A stretch of 64,000 nt of DNA, from the NCBI RefSeq assembly GCF_000384815.1, contig NZ_ARQF01000021.1, positions 868,001 through 932,000 of the forward strand, in the 5' to 3' direction. Origin of the DNA: Halodesulfovibrio aestuarii DSM 17919 = ATCC 29578. Its GTDB lineage: Bacteria > Desulfobacterota > Desulfovibrionia > Desulfovibrionales > Desulfovibrionaceae. The notes under the pieces are model-generated. The model did not search any database and was not told where the DNA came from. It worked only from the letters and a program-made list of their open reading frames with translations. The translations under genes were made by a program, and so were the position numbers. Shown one piece after another: positions 1 through 8,966 of the stretch (positions are counted from its first letter, which is position 1; each line of letters starts with the position of its first letter).

Positions 1-365
1 GCAACATATCGCCAATACGGGCGACTAGTAGCTGCTCGTTTCATCTGAGAATAGCGACCTGACATATAAGCGCTCTGAATATTGGTGCGGTAAATGTTTG
101 CAAGTTGCCACGGGCGCAGCGTTGCTTCTTTGGCTACATCCGCAACACGTTTTTTGAAGTCATTAAAGGTCTCGCCATCTTCAATGGCCTTGCCTATCGC
201 GGCCTGCATAGTTGCCACCTGATCAGCACGTGCAAGACTACTCACTGCGAAGGCACGAGAACGAGCTTCATCACCCATCCGTTTAAATTCACCACTTGAA
301 ACAGGAACTTTAGTTTTCCAATAAGTAATGGCCTCGGCAGGAGCTAGTGCAACTGGTTTAATCAT
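1..365 (-). CDS. Mu gpF-like head morphogenesis protein (N-terminal part)
   Basis: The gene starts at ATG 365-363, overlapping the last 8 nt of the portal gene, and runs off the left edge of the window. The readable ~121 residues contain the signature NIYRTNIQSAYMSGRY followed by RPYWRY, typical of the Phage_Mu_F family (minor head protein, Mu gp30). These proteins sit near the portal and are needed for head assembly. Position directly downstream of the gp29-like portal gene matches Mu gene order. The C-terminal part is outside the window, so intactness cannot be judged. Confidence 0.8.
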   Translation of the reverse strand, partial: MIKPVALAPAEAITYWKTKVPVSSGEFKRMGDEARSRAFAVSSLARADQVATMQAAIGKAIEDGETFNDFKKRVADVAKEATLRPWQLANIYRTNIQSAYMSGRYSQMKRAATSRPYWRYV

Positions 366-1965
366 CGCTATTACCTGCTGCATATTGCCCAAACATAGCA
401 GCACCATTTAGCACTTTGGACATAAACGCGGCCTGCTCGTCCTCCGTCATGTCTTGCGGAACAAGCTCTTCCAACAGGAGCTGCATATCTTCCCATGACT
501 CCGCGTTTTCAGCTGCCGCCTGAACTTGCCGCATAAATTTCTCATTTTGGGTGACAACATCTGGCAGCACACTTTCAACAAATGTATCTATCTGCTGCTG
601 AATTGCGTCCGGTTTTTCTTCTTCAGGAGCTGCAAAATTTTCTTCTTTCTCTTCAGGTTGCTTTTCATTGTCTGACGTACCTTTTTTCTTGTTCTCGCCG
701 TGAAGGTTGCCCGCCCCGGAGTCCTCTTCTCCTTTCAGCGTAAACTCTTCTTCGGCCAACGCGTACTTTTGTACAAAATGCTGCTTTTTAAACGTCACTC
801 CAAGTGAGGACAGCCCCTTATCCAGTTCAACACGTTCCTTGTAATCTTCCGGTTCTATGTAGCTAAATATAGGGCTAAATGCGGAACGAAGTCGTTTGTT
901 CACGGCGTCAGGCGTATTGACCTTAGTGTACGTCCACGCGATGTTGTTCATTGCAGTTACAACTAGTTGCGCGTCAGCCGCCGCGTAGTCTTCCAGAACG
1001 CCATAGTGTGTTTGAGCTGCTGCATTTGAATGCCCGCTGCCCATATCACTAGTGAGCGTCTGCCCCTTGAGGACTTTATTTATTGCCTTGTCCCAATGCT
1101 GTACGTAGCTGCTGTGTGCTTCGCCCTTTCCTGAAAACTGAAGCGCCTCAACCTTTGCACCACTTGGAACAACCGCCACGGCATCCTGCACCATTGATGC
1201 AAGGTTAGCCGCCATCGTATTCATTTCTGCCTGAGTTGCATTTTGCCCGGCTGTTCCCAGCATCCAAGGTTGTCCAAACTTCTCACAGAACCGAGTCCAG
1301 AATTCTATCCCGCCACGTTTAAACGCCACAGGCCACAAGCAGCGCGACAACAAGCGTAGGCCATACGGGTTCTTGTATGTAGAGAAATGTCGTACCAGTA
1401 CAAACTTATATGGATGAACTGGCGCAGGATTAGAGAAGAATTCACCACGAAATTGTAGTTGATTGGTATCGTTAAAAGTGAACCACTCCACGGGCTTTGG
1501 TTCTACTTGCACCAACTTCAGACGACCACCATCCGGCGCAAAGGTAAGTTCTATTGGCGTCATACCGTAATACGGCGCATCAAGAATGCCGCTGAACAAC
1601 ACATCCATATCGATATCTTCAAAATCACGAACAAGGCTGTCGCACAGCTTCACGGCCTCTGCTTCAGGCTCTGCTCCTGCAGGTGCACCCGGAACAAACT
1701 GATACTGCCGTTTGTTCAGCGTCATGAGCTTACGTCCCTGCACGGCCTGTGTAACTTCATCGTCTGCCATCAGGTCATCAAGCACAGCAACACCGTCACC
1801 GCGCTTGCGTAAAACCAGATCAGGGTCAGGAAGGCTGCCTAACGCCATAGCGGGAGAGTAGCCGCCCGCCCGTTGGCGAGTAGCAAGTTCTGCCGTTAGT
1901 GCTCCACGCTCATTAGATTTTGAAAACTCGACAAATTCTCCGGAGGAGAGATATAGACCGTTCAT
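358..1965 (-). CDS. Mu gp29-like portal protein (DUF935)
   Basis: A 535-residue protein, usual size for the DUF935 / Mu gp29 family, which forms the dodecameric portal at the head vertex through which DNA is packaged. The central part has the family's conserved stretch around FARRGGIEFW-like residues (here FKRGGIEFWTRFCEKFGQPW) and a GQTLTSDMG motif. The C-terminal ~130 residues are acidic and rich in Glu/Lys, probably a disordered or scaffold-interacting tail. It lies between the large terminase (gp28-like) and the gpF-like gene, as in Mu. A small + strand gene separates it from the terminase. Confidence 0.88.
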   Translation of the reverse strand: MNGLYLSSGEFVEFSKSNERGALTAELATRQRAGGYSPAMALGSLPDPDLVLRKRGDGVAVLDDLMADDEVTQAVQGRKLMTLNKRQYQFVPGAPAGAEPEAEAVKLCDSLVRDFEDIDMDVLFSGILDAPYYGMTPIELTFAPDGGRLKLVQVEPKPVEWFTFNDTNQLQFRGEFFSNPAPVHPYKFVLVRHFSTYKNPYGLRLLSRCLWPVAFKRGGIEFWTRFCEKFGQPWMLGTAGQNATQAEMNTMAANLASMVQDAVAVVPSGAKVEALQFSGKGEAHSSYVQHWDKAINKVLKGQTLTSDMGSGHSNAAAQTHYGVLEDYAAADAQLVVTAMNNIAWTYTKVNTPDAVNKRLRSAFSPIFSYIEPEDYKERVELDKGLSSLGVTFKKQHFVQKYALAEEEFTLKGEEDSGAGNLHGENKKKGTSDNEKQPEEKEENFAAPEEEKPDAIQQQIDTFVESVLPDVVTQNEKFMRQVQAAAENAESWEDMQLLLEELVPQDMTEDEQAAFMSKVLNGAAMFGQYAAGNSDD

Positions 1966-1984
1966 AATTAACCTTGGAGATGTT

Positions 1985-2191
1985 ATGAGATATTACAAAA
2001 GCATATGGCATCGTATAGAAATGTTTTTTTGCGACCTGCTTCCAGAAAAATTTTGGTATTGGTGGGCATTCATAGGTAAACATAAGACTGTCACTGTTCT
2101 AAGCACCATCGCTATTTTTCTAGGCATCTTCTGCTATGACATAGGAAAAGAAGTAATTAGTACGCTCTTAATTGATTATATTAAAAACTAG
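1985..2191 (+). CDS. small membrane protein, possible phage moron
   Basis: A 68-residue ORF on the strand opposite to the structural operon, in the gap between the portal start (1965) and terminase end (2181). It has a GGAGA ribosome-binding site 4 nt before the ATG. The protein is aromatic-rich in its first 30 residues (three Trp within FWYWWAF) and has one strong hydrophobic segment at about residues 34-56. The DNA is much more AT-rich than the flanking structural genes. Its last 11 nt overlap the 3' end of the terminase gene tail to tail. I do not recognise the family. Opposite orientation, odd composition and membrane location fit a lysogenic-conversion or superinfection-exclusion moron, but that is inference. 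Confidence 0.6.
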   Translation: MRYYKSIWHRIEMFFCDLLPEKFWYWWAFIGKHKTVTVLSTIAIFLGIFCYDIGKEVISTLLIDYIKN

Positions 2192-3644
2192 TCATCATCC
2201 GTCTAGCAGCTCCACCACCTGCTGTGGCGAAACGCCATTCCACATCCACCTCAATGGTATTACGGGCAAACAATGCCAATGCGATTGATACAGCGCTATC
2301 GCAGTGACGTTGCCCGTCTTTACCTTTAGTGCTGGACTCTGGTGGCTTGGGAATGCCTTTCTGCATTTTGATACCACGTAAGTCTTCCAGCACGGCACTT
2401 GTCTTCGGGATCAGTAAGGTGCGATCTTCAAATTGCGCTTTGAGTGGTGGCATCTGTTCGCGGTACCACGTTTGAGAAAGCATCACTTCTGCGATAAAAT
2501 CTGCGCCGTATCTCTGGCGTGCAAACTCAGCCAGTGACTGACCGTTACCGCGTGCATCAAGTGCCCCACCTGAAAAGTTAGGGAGTCTATCCACCATATA
2601 GGCCAGAATCTGCTCTTGTGTTCTGAACGGCGCGTTGCGTAGCTCAACGAGAAACGGGGTTACTAACGACAAGTCGTCATTTTCAATCAAAGGAGTGAAT
2701 ACGGACAAGTCACCAGTACGCCCAAAGTCTTCACCAAAATAGTGGCGACAGCCTTGCGACAAACGCATAAGAAGCGGCGCAAGTTCTGCCTCGCACCAGT
2801 CCTCAACCTCGCTGTGAGCTATATCCAAAGGCCAATCTACAAAATCAACCGCAGGCGGTTCCCACGTAATGACCGGAAGTTCTGGCGACATACACGATTC
2901 AATAAGATTACGAGTAAGCCATGCGCCACCAGACTTTGACGGGACACAAAACAACTCTTCGCTTGCTCCATCGCCATAACGAGCAATTGTTTTCTCTCGC
3001 CACGCAGATTCAGCAGCCTGTTCCCACGCATCTCCTTTCACACCACAAATGGCTTTGAACAATCCGGCATGAAGGGCTTCGTCAAAATCAGTACGGTGCA
3101 AGGTGTAATCAAGCTTTCCAGCTCGAATATCTTGTATGTATTGGTTGAACTCTGACTCTTCGCCATTATGCGTGGAGATTACGGCCACATCGCCACCCCA
3201 CATAGTGAGCGCCAATGCGGCCTTAAGGAGTTCGCCCAAGTCTTCAACGAACGCGGCCTCGTCAATTCGCACTCGCCCTTGCTTTGAACGTAAGTTGGAA
3301 GGATTAGAAGAAAGCCCCTGCACCACAAAGCCGGAAGCAAAACGTACCTGATAAATAGTCACATCTCTTTCAGCATCAGCCAAAACGATCTCTTCCACTT
3401 CACCAGCAACAAGGTTGTATTTCTTTGCCCAGTCTGCGGTATCCGCCACATACTGCTTGGTCATATCCTTGTTGTACGAAAGGTAATACGTGGACATACC
3501 GCCCTCTTCCTTACTGAGAGCCGCCACAAGAGCGCTGTCCGCTGCATCTGCCCATGAGGCACCGATACGACGAGACTTTTCCCAGAACTTCACAGGCGAT
3601 TTGTCTTCTATCCATTCTTTCTGATATGGAAGCAGCCTTGCCAT
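2181..3644 (-). CDS. Mu gp28-like large terminase
   Basis: 487 residues, matching the Mu gp28 terminase family, the ATPase-nuclease motor that packages DNA into the prohead. The N-terminus has the gp28-type adenine/phosphate motif KSRRIGAS (residues 23-30), a variant of Walker A, and a Walker B RIDEA at 126-130. The C-terminal half has the RNase H-like nuclease start EDFGRTGDLS (motif I Asp) and a downstream DARGNG motif. The small terminase-like gene (gp27) is immediately upstream with a 1-nt overlap. All expected blocks are present, so it looks intact. Confidence 0.9.
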   Translation of the reverse strand: MARLLPYQKEWIEDKSPVKFWEKSRRIGASWADAADSALVAALSKEEGGMSTYYLSYNKDMTKQYVADTADWAKKYNLVAGEVEEIVLADAERDVTIYQVRFASGFVVQGLSSNPSNLRSKQGRVRIDEAAFVEDLGELLKAALALTMWGGDVAVISTHNGEESEFNQYIQDIRAGKLDYTLHRTDFDEALHAGLFKAICGVKGDAWEQAAESAWREKTIARYGDGASEELFCVPSKSGGAWLTRNLIESCMSPELPVITWEPPAVDFVDWPLDIAHSEVEDWCEAELAPLLMRLSQGCRHYFGEDFGRTGDLSVFTPLIENDDLSLVTPFLVELRNAPFRTQEQILAYMVDRLPNFSGGALDARGNGQSLAEFARQRYGADFIAEVMLSQTWYREQMPPLKAQFEDRTLLIPKTSAVLEDLRGIKMQKGIPKPPESSTKGKDGQRHCDSAVSIALALFARNTIEVDVEWRFATAGGGAARRMMTSF

Positions 3645-4234
3645 TACATCAGCTCCCGAATCTTCGCCGCAAGATCAGCAGTCATGCCTTTATTCGGCGC
3701 ATCTTCTTGATTCACGTTGTGTGCTGCTTCCATCTCTGCAAGCAGCTTCAGTGCTTTTTGAATGTCCGCAATGGCTTTAAAGTTTACATCGTCAGGACTG
3801 GCCAGCAGTAAGCCCAACTTTTTCTCTACAGCTTCACGCAAGGCCAAAACCGCATCTTTGACAGAGCCTATCGGGCGTTTCTCATATTGAGTGGCAACAT
3901 CAGCGATAATGCCTGCCCGTTGAAATTCAGCCTGTTTTATTGCCAAGTTTTCCAACGATGCCACAGCAAATCCAGTTTGAGCGTCCTTGCTTTTCATCAA
4001 AGATTTGATCATCTCCGATCGCGCAAGAACCAGATCAGCTCGAATGTCACATTCGGCACGAGCGATTCGCTCCCGCTTGTCGCGCCATTCATGCTTGACC
4101 GCCCAGCGCTTCACCGTAGACTCTGCAACACCTGACTGTTTCGCGACTTCACGAAACGTCAGACGCGCCACACAATATAGTTCCTGCGCCTTCCAAACCG
4201 TTTCTGGTGCGTGTTCTCTGCCTTTACGTTTCAT
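3644..4234 (-). CDS. Mu gp27-like protein (DUF1804, probable small terminase)
   Basis: 196 residues. The first ~55 residues contain a helix-turn-helix of the type LTFREVAKQSGVAESTVKRW, which fits the DNA-recognition role of a small terminase subunit. The remainder is helical and predicted to oligomerise. The DUF1804 family corresponds to Mu gp27. The stop overlaps the start of the large terminase gene, indicating translational coupling. The function as packaging-initiation subunit is inferred from family and gene order. Confidence 0.82.
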   Translation of the reverse strand: MKRKGREHAPETVWKAQELYCVARLTFREVAKQSGVAESTVKRWAVKHEWRDKRERIARAECDIRADLVLARSEMIKSLMKSKDAQTGFAVASLENLAIKQAEFQRAGIIADVATQYEKRPIGSVKDAVLALREAVEKKLGLLLASPDDVNFKAIADIQKALKLLAEMEAAHNVNQEDAPNKGMTADLAAKIRELM

Positions 4235-4242
4235 AGGTACGC

Positions 4243-4533
4243 CTAGTGTAAACTTGGGCGCTTAACGCCCGGAACAATAGTCCGGCACTTTGCCACGTCT
4301 TCACCACGAACAGTCAGTCCAGCCACAAGACATGAGTCACCCTTTAATTCCACTAGTCCTTGTTCTTTGAGCCAAAATAGTTCTGTACGCACCTTGTCAC
4401 GGCTTGGCGCAAAGCCATACTCACCTACGGCATCAATAAGCACGCTTTCGTTAGATTTCATGCTGGGGGATTCATCAAGTAATCGAAGAATTGTAATTCG
4501 TAGATGTTCAGTTACGTAATCGGCATAGCTCAT
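4243..4533 (-). CDS. Mu gp26-like winged-helix protein
   Basis: 96 residues, looking like a single winged helix: a central helix with LIDAVGEYGFAPSRDKVRTE, then LFWLKEQGLVEL and a short hairpin (wing), as in ArsR-like folds. Mu-like phages carry such a protein (gp26) between gp25 and gp27, and the position here is the same. Its 3' neighbour is the DUF1804 gene and its start overlaps the DUF2730 gene by 4 nt. The biochemical role is not known. It may be a DNA-binding accessory to packaging or late regulation. Confidence 0.7.
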   Translation of the reverse strand: MSYADYVTEHLRITILRLLDESPSMKSNESVLIDAVGEYGFAPSRDKVRTELFWLKEQGLVELKGDSCLVAGLTVRGEDVAKCRTIVPGVKRPSLH

Positions 4534-4874
4534 TTGGCAGCTCCATTCAGCAAGAACTCTTCCTGTCGGTTCGTCATGGTTTCTAATTTTTCAACGGCTG
4601 CCTGCATTCCTTTAAGATCGCCCTGAAGGTCTTTCATTGTCAGGGCTAGATCATGCAATTCTGTTTTACTTGGCAGCTCTCTAATTGATGACTCAACGGC
4701 TGTCTGGCGGCTCTGCATTTCCATAACTGCACCCTCCAGATGTTTACGGCACTTTTTGCATTCCTCTGTGCTTACGAATCGTTTTGAAAGCGACCAAAGC
4801 CCCCATGCAAACAAGCCCTGAACGATACATAGCGCCAACGGGATAAGGCGCAGAATGGTATCAAATTCTTTCAC
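4530..4874 (-). CDS. DUF2730 protein (Mu gp25-like), membrane-anchored coiled coil
   Basis: 114 residues with one N-terminal transmembrane helix (about residues 8-28), then a CxxC pair (ECKKCRK) and a long coiled coil to the C-terminus. This is the layout of DUF2730 proteins (Mu gp25) found next to lysis genes in Mu-like phages. The N-in anchor and helical domain resemble a spanin- or Rz-like accessory, although the family has not been proven to act in lysis. It directly abuts the holin gene (stop of holin at 4875). Confidence 0.72.
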   Translation of the reverse strand: MKEFDTILRLIPLALCIVQGLFAWGLWSLSKRFVSTEECKKCRKHLEGAVMEMQSRQTAVESSIRELPSKTELHDLALTMKDLQGDLKGMQAAVEKLETMTNRQEEFLLNGAAK

Positions 4875-5363
4875 CTACTTTCTCCCGAGCAATGCTAACG
4901 GATTAGGTATTTTCGCCCCCTTCTTATCCAACGCGGAACGACTGATGAAGTAGTAGCCAAAGGTCCACGTACAAAGCTCAGTTAAGAACTTGTACTTATC
5001 TGGTGGGACATATGCGACAGGAACAAAGGTAGCGACAAAAACCGCCAAAGTGACACCAATCAGCACCAAGGGGCGTACGTTTTTAGAAAGCCATGAATCA
5101 GACTTCATGTCTGCCTCATGGCGCTTGGTAAGTTCTTTTTCCAAGCCGAGCTCGTAGCTCTGCCATGCCTGTTGAAACTGGAGGGCAAGCTCTGGATTCT
5201 GCTGCAAAGCGGCAAGCGCCGCATCGTCGGAATCCGCCCCTGTAATTGCCTTTGCCATGCCCACAACCTGCGTTGTGACTTTTTCCGCGCTGTCGCCACC
5301 AATCCATTTGGCAATAGTCGGGGCAAAGGCACACAAACCGGAGATGATAGATAGTATCGCCAT
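4875..5363 (-). CDS. phage holin, 3TM type (holin superfamily III-like)
   Basis: 162 residues. The middle of the protein is a soluble helical region. The C-terminal half begins with KNVRPLVLIGVTLAVF, the hallmark Arg-Pro-containing first transmembrane helix of the GTA/3TM holin family, followed by a second hydrophobic segment near FLTELCTWTFGYYFISRS. Holins permeabilise the inner membrane to release endolysin. It lies 3 nt downstream of the endolysin gene, forming a lysis cassette. Assignment rests on family pattern and context. Confidence 0.8.
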   Translation of the reverse strand: MAILSIISGLCAFAPTIAKWIGGDSAEKVTTQVVGMAKAITGADSDDAALAALQQNPELALQFQQAWQSYELGLEKELTKRHEADMKSDSWLSKNVRPLVLIGVTLAVFVATFVPVAYVPPDKYKFLTELCTWTFGYYFISRSALDKKGAKIPNPLALLGRK

Positions 5364-5366
5364 ATG

Positions 5367-5846
5367 CTACGCCTGCACCACGTTATGCAATCCGGCCTTA
5401 ACGCAACGCTGCTCGCCATTGTGCGAAAACGTAAGCGCTTGCCGTAGCGGCTCCTCTCCGACCGGAGGGACTGCTACGTGCGTCCACGAACCATATTCAT
5501 TGATTACTTGTTGGAATGGCAGGTTCAGCCGCTCAATAGCTTGAGCTACCTGTAAAGGCGGGATGCCCGGTACAACGAGATCAGCAGCCAGTCCAAACAA
5601 ATGATGGCTCGTCTGGCTACCGCCGATATGATCATTCAGCCACTTAGGACGATAACCACTCGTAATGGTGATGCTAACACCAAGCTCGTCACGCAAAGGC
5701 TGCAATACCGTAACGCACAACTGCTTCAGATTCTGAATAATCTCTGAGGCCTGATCTACGATAATGGGACGCCCTAACCGCTCCGCCGTTTGACTGCGGC
5801 AAAATTCGTCTAAATAGAAGTTAGGAGATAATAAAAAACGCTGCAT
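5367..5846 (-). CDS. M15-family peptidase endolysin
   Basis: 159 residues, one peptidase M15 domain of the D-Ala-D-Ala carboxypeptidase/L-Ala-D-Glu endopeptidase type. The zinc site is seen as SxHxxGxAxD (S80, H82, G85, A87, D89), with SGYR at 63-66 and WTHVAV containing the third ligand H123. It has no signal peptide, so release would need the adjacent holin. The AAGGAAGG ribosome-binding site and ATG are inside a long hairpin (see 5841-5880), which could slow translation until late in infection. The family and role are firm; the hairpin control is inference. Confidence 0.9.
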   Translation of the reverse strand: MQRFLLSPNFYLDEFCRSQTAERLGRPIIVDQASEIIQNLKQLCVTVLQPLRDELGVSITITSGYRPKWLNDHIGGSQTSHHLFGLAADLVVPGIPPLQVAQAIERLNLPFQQVINEYGSWTHVAVPPVGEEPLRQALTFSHNGEQRCVKAGLHNVVQA

Positions 5847-5880
5847 ACCAACCTTCCTTTATTGAAGTATTGGTATGCAG
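5841..5880. repeat. 40-nt hairpin repeat, copy A (endolysin leader)
   Basis: Perfect 10-bp inverted arms CTGCATACCA / TGGTATGCAG. On the minus strand the hairpin contains the endolysin ribosome-binding site AAGGAAGG in the loop side and the ATG in the 3' arm, followed by a run of six T. A near-identical direct copy lies at 8967-9005, differing at about four positions. The two copies bracket the PHP-ATPase gene. Confidence 0.9.
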
Positions 5881-5951
5881 CGTACTGCGTATTATGTGGG
5901 ATGTCGGGAAATTAGGGGTGTTGGGGCAGAGAAAGCAATAACATGAAGTTA

Positions 5952-5980
5952 TTGACCTAACTCACTACCCTTTTTACAAA
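5952..5980 (+). promoter_or_regulatory. sigma-70-like promoter for the PHP-ATPase gene
   Basis: TTGACC (5952-5957), a 17-nt spacer and TACAAA (5975-5980), about 55 nt upstream of the ATG at 6035. The ribosome-binding site AAGGGG precedes the ATG. A short inverted repeat (AATAAC / GTTATT) sits just upstream of the -35 box. This would let the cargo gene be expressed from the lysogen independently of phage lytic transcription. Confidence 0.5.
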
Positions 5981-6034
5981 TGGAAACACAAATCGATCAT
6001 ATTTTACAATCACATATACGTTAAGGGGTACACC

Positions 6035-8938
6035 ATGAATTCTCGCGGCTCCGAATGGCATAAATGGGATCTCCATGTTCACACGCCAGCCTCAACAATC
6101 TGTTATGAAAATAAAAATGTTACCAACGAGGACATTATTACCAGCATGATTGAACATGGTATTTCAGTCTTTGCTGTTACAGACCATCATGTAATTGACA
6201 TTGAACGTTACAGGGAACTTTCAAAACTCGGAAAAGCAAAAGGAATAACAGTGCTTCCCGGAATCGAATTTCTATCTGATTCGAGAGGTAAAGAACCTAT
6301 CCACTTTATTGGAATATTTTCCGAAACTGATGACCTCGAATACATTTGGGGAGAAATAAAACATAATACTGCAATAAAGCAAATTGATGGTCCCCAGAAA
6401 AAAAAGCCTGATGAAGTATATTGCGATCTAGTTAACACCATAAAACTTGTAAAAAAACTGCAGGGGGTCGTAACTATTCATGCGGGAGGCAAGTCACACA
6501 GTGTCGAAAACATCTCCCACTCATTCCCCCATCTAGCAGCCCAAAAAATTGATATTGGAAACAATATAGACATCTTTGAATTTGGACAAAATTCACACAA
6601 AAAAGACCAACTAGCGTATAATAAATTTGTTTTCAAAGAAATGAAGCGCTCTGTCCCAATGATTATATGCTCTGACAATCATAATGCTCTTGATTATACG
6701 GTAGAACAATACTGCTGGATTAAAGGAAGTCTTGATTTCGAAGGATTAAAATATGCTCTAAACGAACCTGAAGAAAGGTTCTACATAGGCGCTCAACCTG
6801 ATATCCTTTCGAGACTCAAAACTGATTCCACAAAATTTCTTAATGAGATCGTCATCGAACGGATTGGAAGCGATGATCAACAACATCGCTGGTTCGAACA
6901 AGTTAGAATCCCCCTAAATCCAGAACTTATTACTATTATTGGTAATAAAGGAAGCGGGAAAAGTGCACTCGCTGATATAATTGGACTATGCACTGATGGA
7001 GAGCATTCACCTGATTACACTTTTCTCAATAAAGATCGTTTCAAGCAAAACGGTTTAGCCGAACGCTTTGCAGCCGAAGTCACTTTTCAAAGCAATATAA
7101 AGACAGAACGCCGCAAGCTGAGTCATGAAATTGACCCTTCAGATGTCTCACGAGCACACTACTTACCACAGCGCTATTTTGAAAAAGTTTGCAACGAGAT
7201 AGGTGAAATTAATAAATTCAGAGCAGAAATTGAAAAGGTCGTATTTCAATATATCCCTGAACACGAACGACTAGAGACAAGCTCGTTTTCAGAATTGGTT
7301 AAAATCAAAAAACAATCTGTTGAAAGCGAACTTAAAACCCTCAGGGATAGCCTTACCAAGCTCAATGAAAAAATCATTACCTATGAAAACTCCTTAACAC
7401 CCTCTTATCAAAAGAAAGTTCAAAACCTCTTAGAACTTAAAAAAGAAGAGAGGATCGCGCATATAAAGAAGCGTCCAAAAGAGGTCCTTATTCCCAATAC
7501 AAACAACACCAAATATGAACAAGAACAATTAGATCATTGGGATAATCAAAAAAAAGAGCTTATTGAACAAAAAGAGCAAGTTATTCGCGACGTCACACAA
7601 AAAAAAATATGGAAAGAAGAACTCATAACCTATAAAAAGACCATTCAGGACCACCTAAAATCTATAGAAAAAATCAATACTCAATATAGCTCAATTCTTG
7701 AAGCGACTCAAATTAACCCAACTGATCTTCTTTCAATAACATTTATTAGTTCTCAGATTGACACACGAATTAACGAATTGGGAATGGAAATTACGACATA
7801 TGAAAAAGAACTTACTGCGACTAGGCCCGACTCAGAGAGAAATAAGGACTATGCAGGTCGAACTATTGTAGAAAAAATTGCATACTGCGATCAAAAAATT
7901 ACGCAATATGCATCAGCCCTTGGAACTTTAGAAAAATTAAACAGAACTTTCCAAAAAGAACTACTTGAATGGGAACTAAAGAAAACTAGAATAACACAAG
8001 AAAGTAAAACGCAATCAGAACACGTTGAAGAAATAAAAAACAATTTTCCCAAAAAATTAAGTACACTAAGGCAAGAGCGGTTAGACCTTGCCCACAAAAT
8101 TTATCAAAAATTAGAAGAAGTAAAATCTATTTATGATCAAGTTAAACTATCTATTGATAACCAATTAAAAAAAACAAACAACACTGGAAATCATCCCATT
8201 GATCTTACTATTTCTAGTGAATTTTCAACAACAACAAACTTTTCCAAAATCTTATTAGAGCATATTTATAGAAATAAGTCTGGCTCATTCCATGGTAAAA
8301 GGGACAGTGAAAAAACTTTAAACGAAAAAATACTAAATTCGACCGACTGGAATAAAAAGGAAAGTATTAAGACTTTTCTTTCAGCTACCATAAATGCCCT
8401 AGAAGTTAATATTAATTCTGCCAAGGGTGATATGGATCAAAGGACTTGCATCACAGAGCTTGTAAAAGACAGAAAAACTTTTTACAATTTTCTTTTTGGA
8501 CTAGACTATCTTAATCTTCACTACGAGTTACGACAAAATGAAAAAGAGCTAGCACAACTATCTCCTGGAGAAAAAGGGGCTTTACTTCTTGTCTTCTATC
8601 TTGTTCTAGACAAAGAAGATATCCCTCTCATTATTGATCAGCCCGAAGACAACTTAGACAATAAGAGCGTTGCTGAGGTCTTAGTACCATTCATAAAAGA
8701 AGCCAAAAAGCGACGTCAGATAATTATGGTGACCCACAACCCAAACCTAGCGGTTGTAGCGGACTCTGAACAAGTTATAAGAGTCTCAATCGAAAAAGAA
8801 AATGGGAATAAATTTTCGCATGTTTCGGGGGGGATTGAAAAGCGCATAATTAATGATGCGGTAGTTGACGTTCTGGAGGGAACCCTTCCTGCCTTCACTA
8901 AACGCAAAGATAAATATAGTTCGGTTATTACAAGATAA
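6035..8938 (+). CDS. PHP-domain / SMC-like ATPase defence protein (TrlF or Ppl type)
   Basis: 967 residues. Residues 1-250 form a PHP phosphoesterase: HVH (14-16), DHH (50-52), E78 in PGIEF, TIHAGG (H149) and SDNH (D214, H216) are the metal ligands. Walker A GNKGSGKS (303-310) opens an ABC/SMC-type ATPase split by a long Lys/Glu-rich coiled coil (about 405-710). The ABC signature LSPGE (842-846), Walker B LIIDQPED (D868, E871) and H-loop H901 close it. Proteins of this build are known as TrlF-family ATPases and as the Ppl anti-phage system. The likely model is phage sensing by the ATPase and nucleic-acid or nucleotide cleavage by PHP. The gene is AT-rich, opposes all phage genes around it and has its own promoter and terminator, so it is cargo. 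Confidence 0.85.
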   Translation: MNSRGSEWHKWDLHVHTPASTICYENKNVTNEDIITSMIEHGISVFAVTDHHVIDIERYRELSKLGKAKGITVLPGIEFLSDSRGKEPIHFIGIFSETDDLEYIWGEIKHNTAIKQIDGPQKKKPDEVYCDLVNTIKLVKKLQGVVTIHAGGKSHSVENISHSFPHLAAQKIDIGNNIDIFEFGQNSHKKDQLAYNKFVFKEMKRSVPMIICSDNHNALDYTVEQYCWIKGSLDFEGLKYALNEPEERFYIGAQPDILSRLKTDSTKFLNEIVIERIGSDDQQHRWFEQVRIPLNPELITIIGNKGSGKSALADIIGLCTDGEHSPDYTFLNKDRFKQNGLAERFAAEVTFQSNIKTERRKLSHEIDPSDVSRAHYLPQRYFEKVCNEIGEINKFRAEIEKVVFQYIPEHERLETSSFSELVKIKKQSVESELKTLRDSLTKLNEKIITYENSLTPSYQKKVQNLLELKKEERIAHIKKRPKEVLIPNTNNTKYEQEQLDHWDNQKKELIEQKEQVIRDVTQKKIWKEELITYKKTIQDHLKSIEKINTQYSSILEATQINPTDLLSITFISSQIDTRINELGMEITTYEKELTATRPDSERNKDYAGRTIVEKIAYCDQKITQYASALGTLEKLNRTFQKELLEWELKKTRITQESKTQSEHVEEIKNNFPKKLSTLRQERLDLAHKIYQKLEEVKSIYDQVKLSIDNQLKKTNNTGNHPIDLTISSEFSTTTNFSKILLEHIYRNKSGSFHGKRDSEKTLNEKILNSTDWNKKESIKTFLSATINALEVNINSAKGDMDQRTCITELVKDRKTFYNFLFGLDYLNLHYELRQNEKELAQLSPGEKGALLLVFYLVLDKEDIPLIIDQPEDNLDNKSVAEVLVPFIKEAKKRRQIIMVTHNPNLAVVADSEQVIRVSIEKENGNKFSHVSGGIEKRIINDAVVDVLEGTLPAFTKRKDKYSSVITR

Positions 8939-8966
8939 CCCCTTGTGGTATTTAAGCTAAAAAAAA

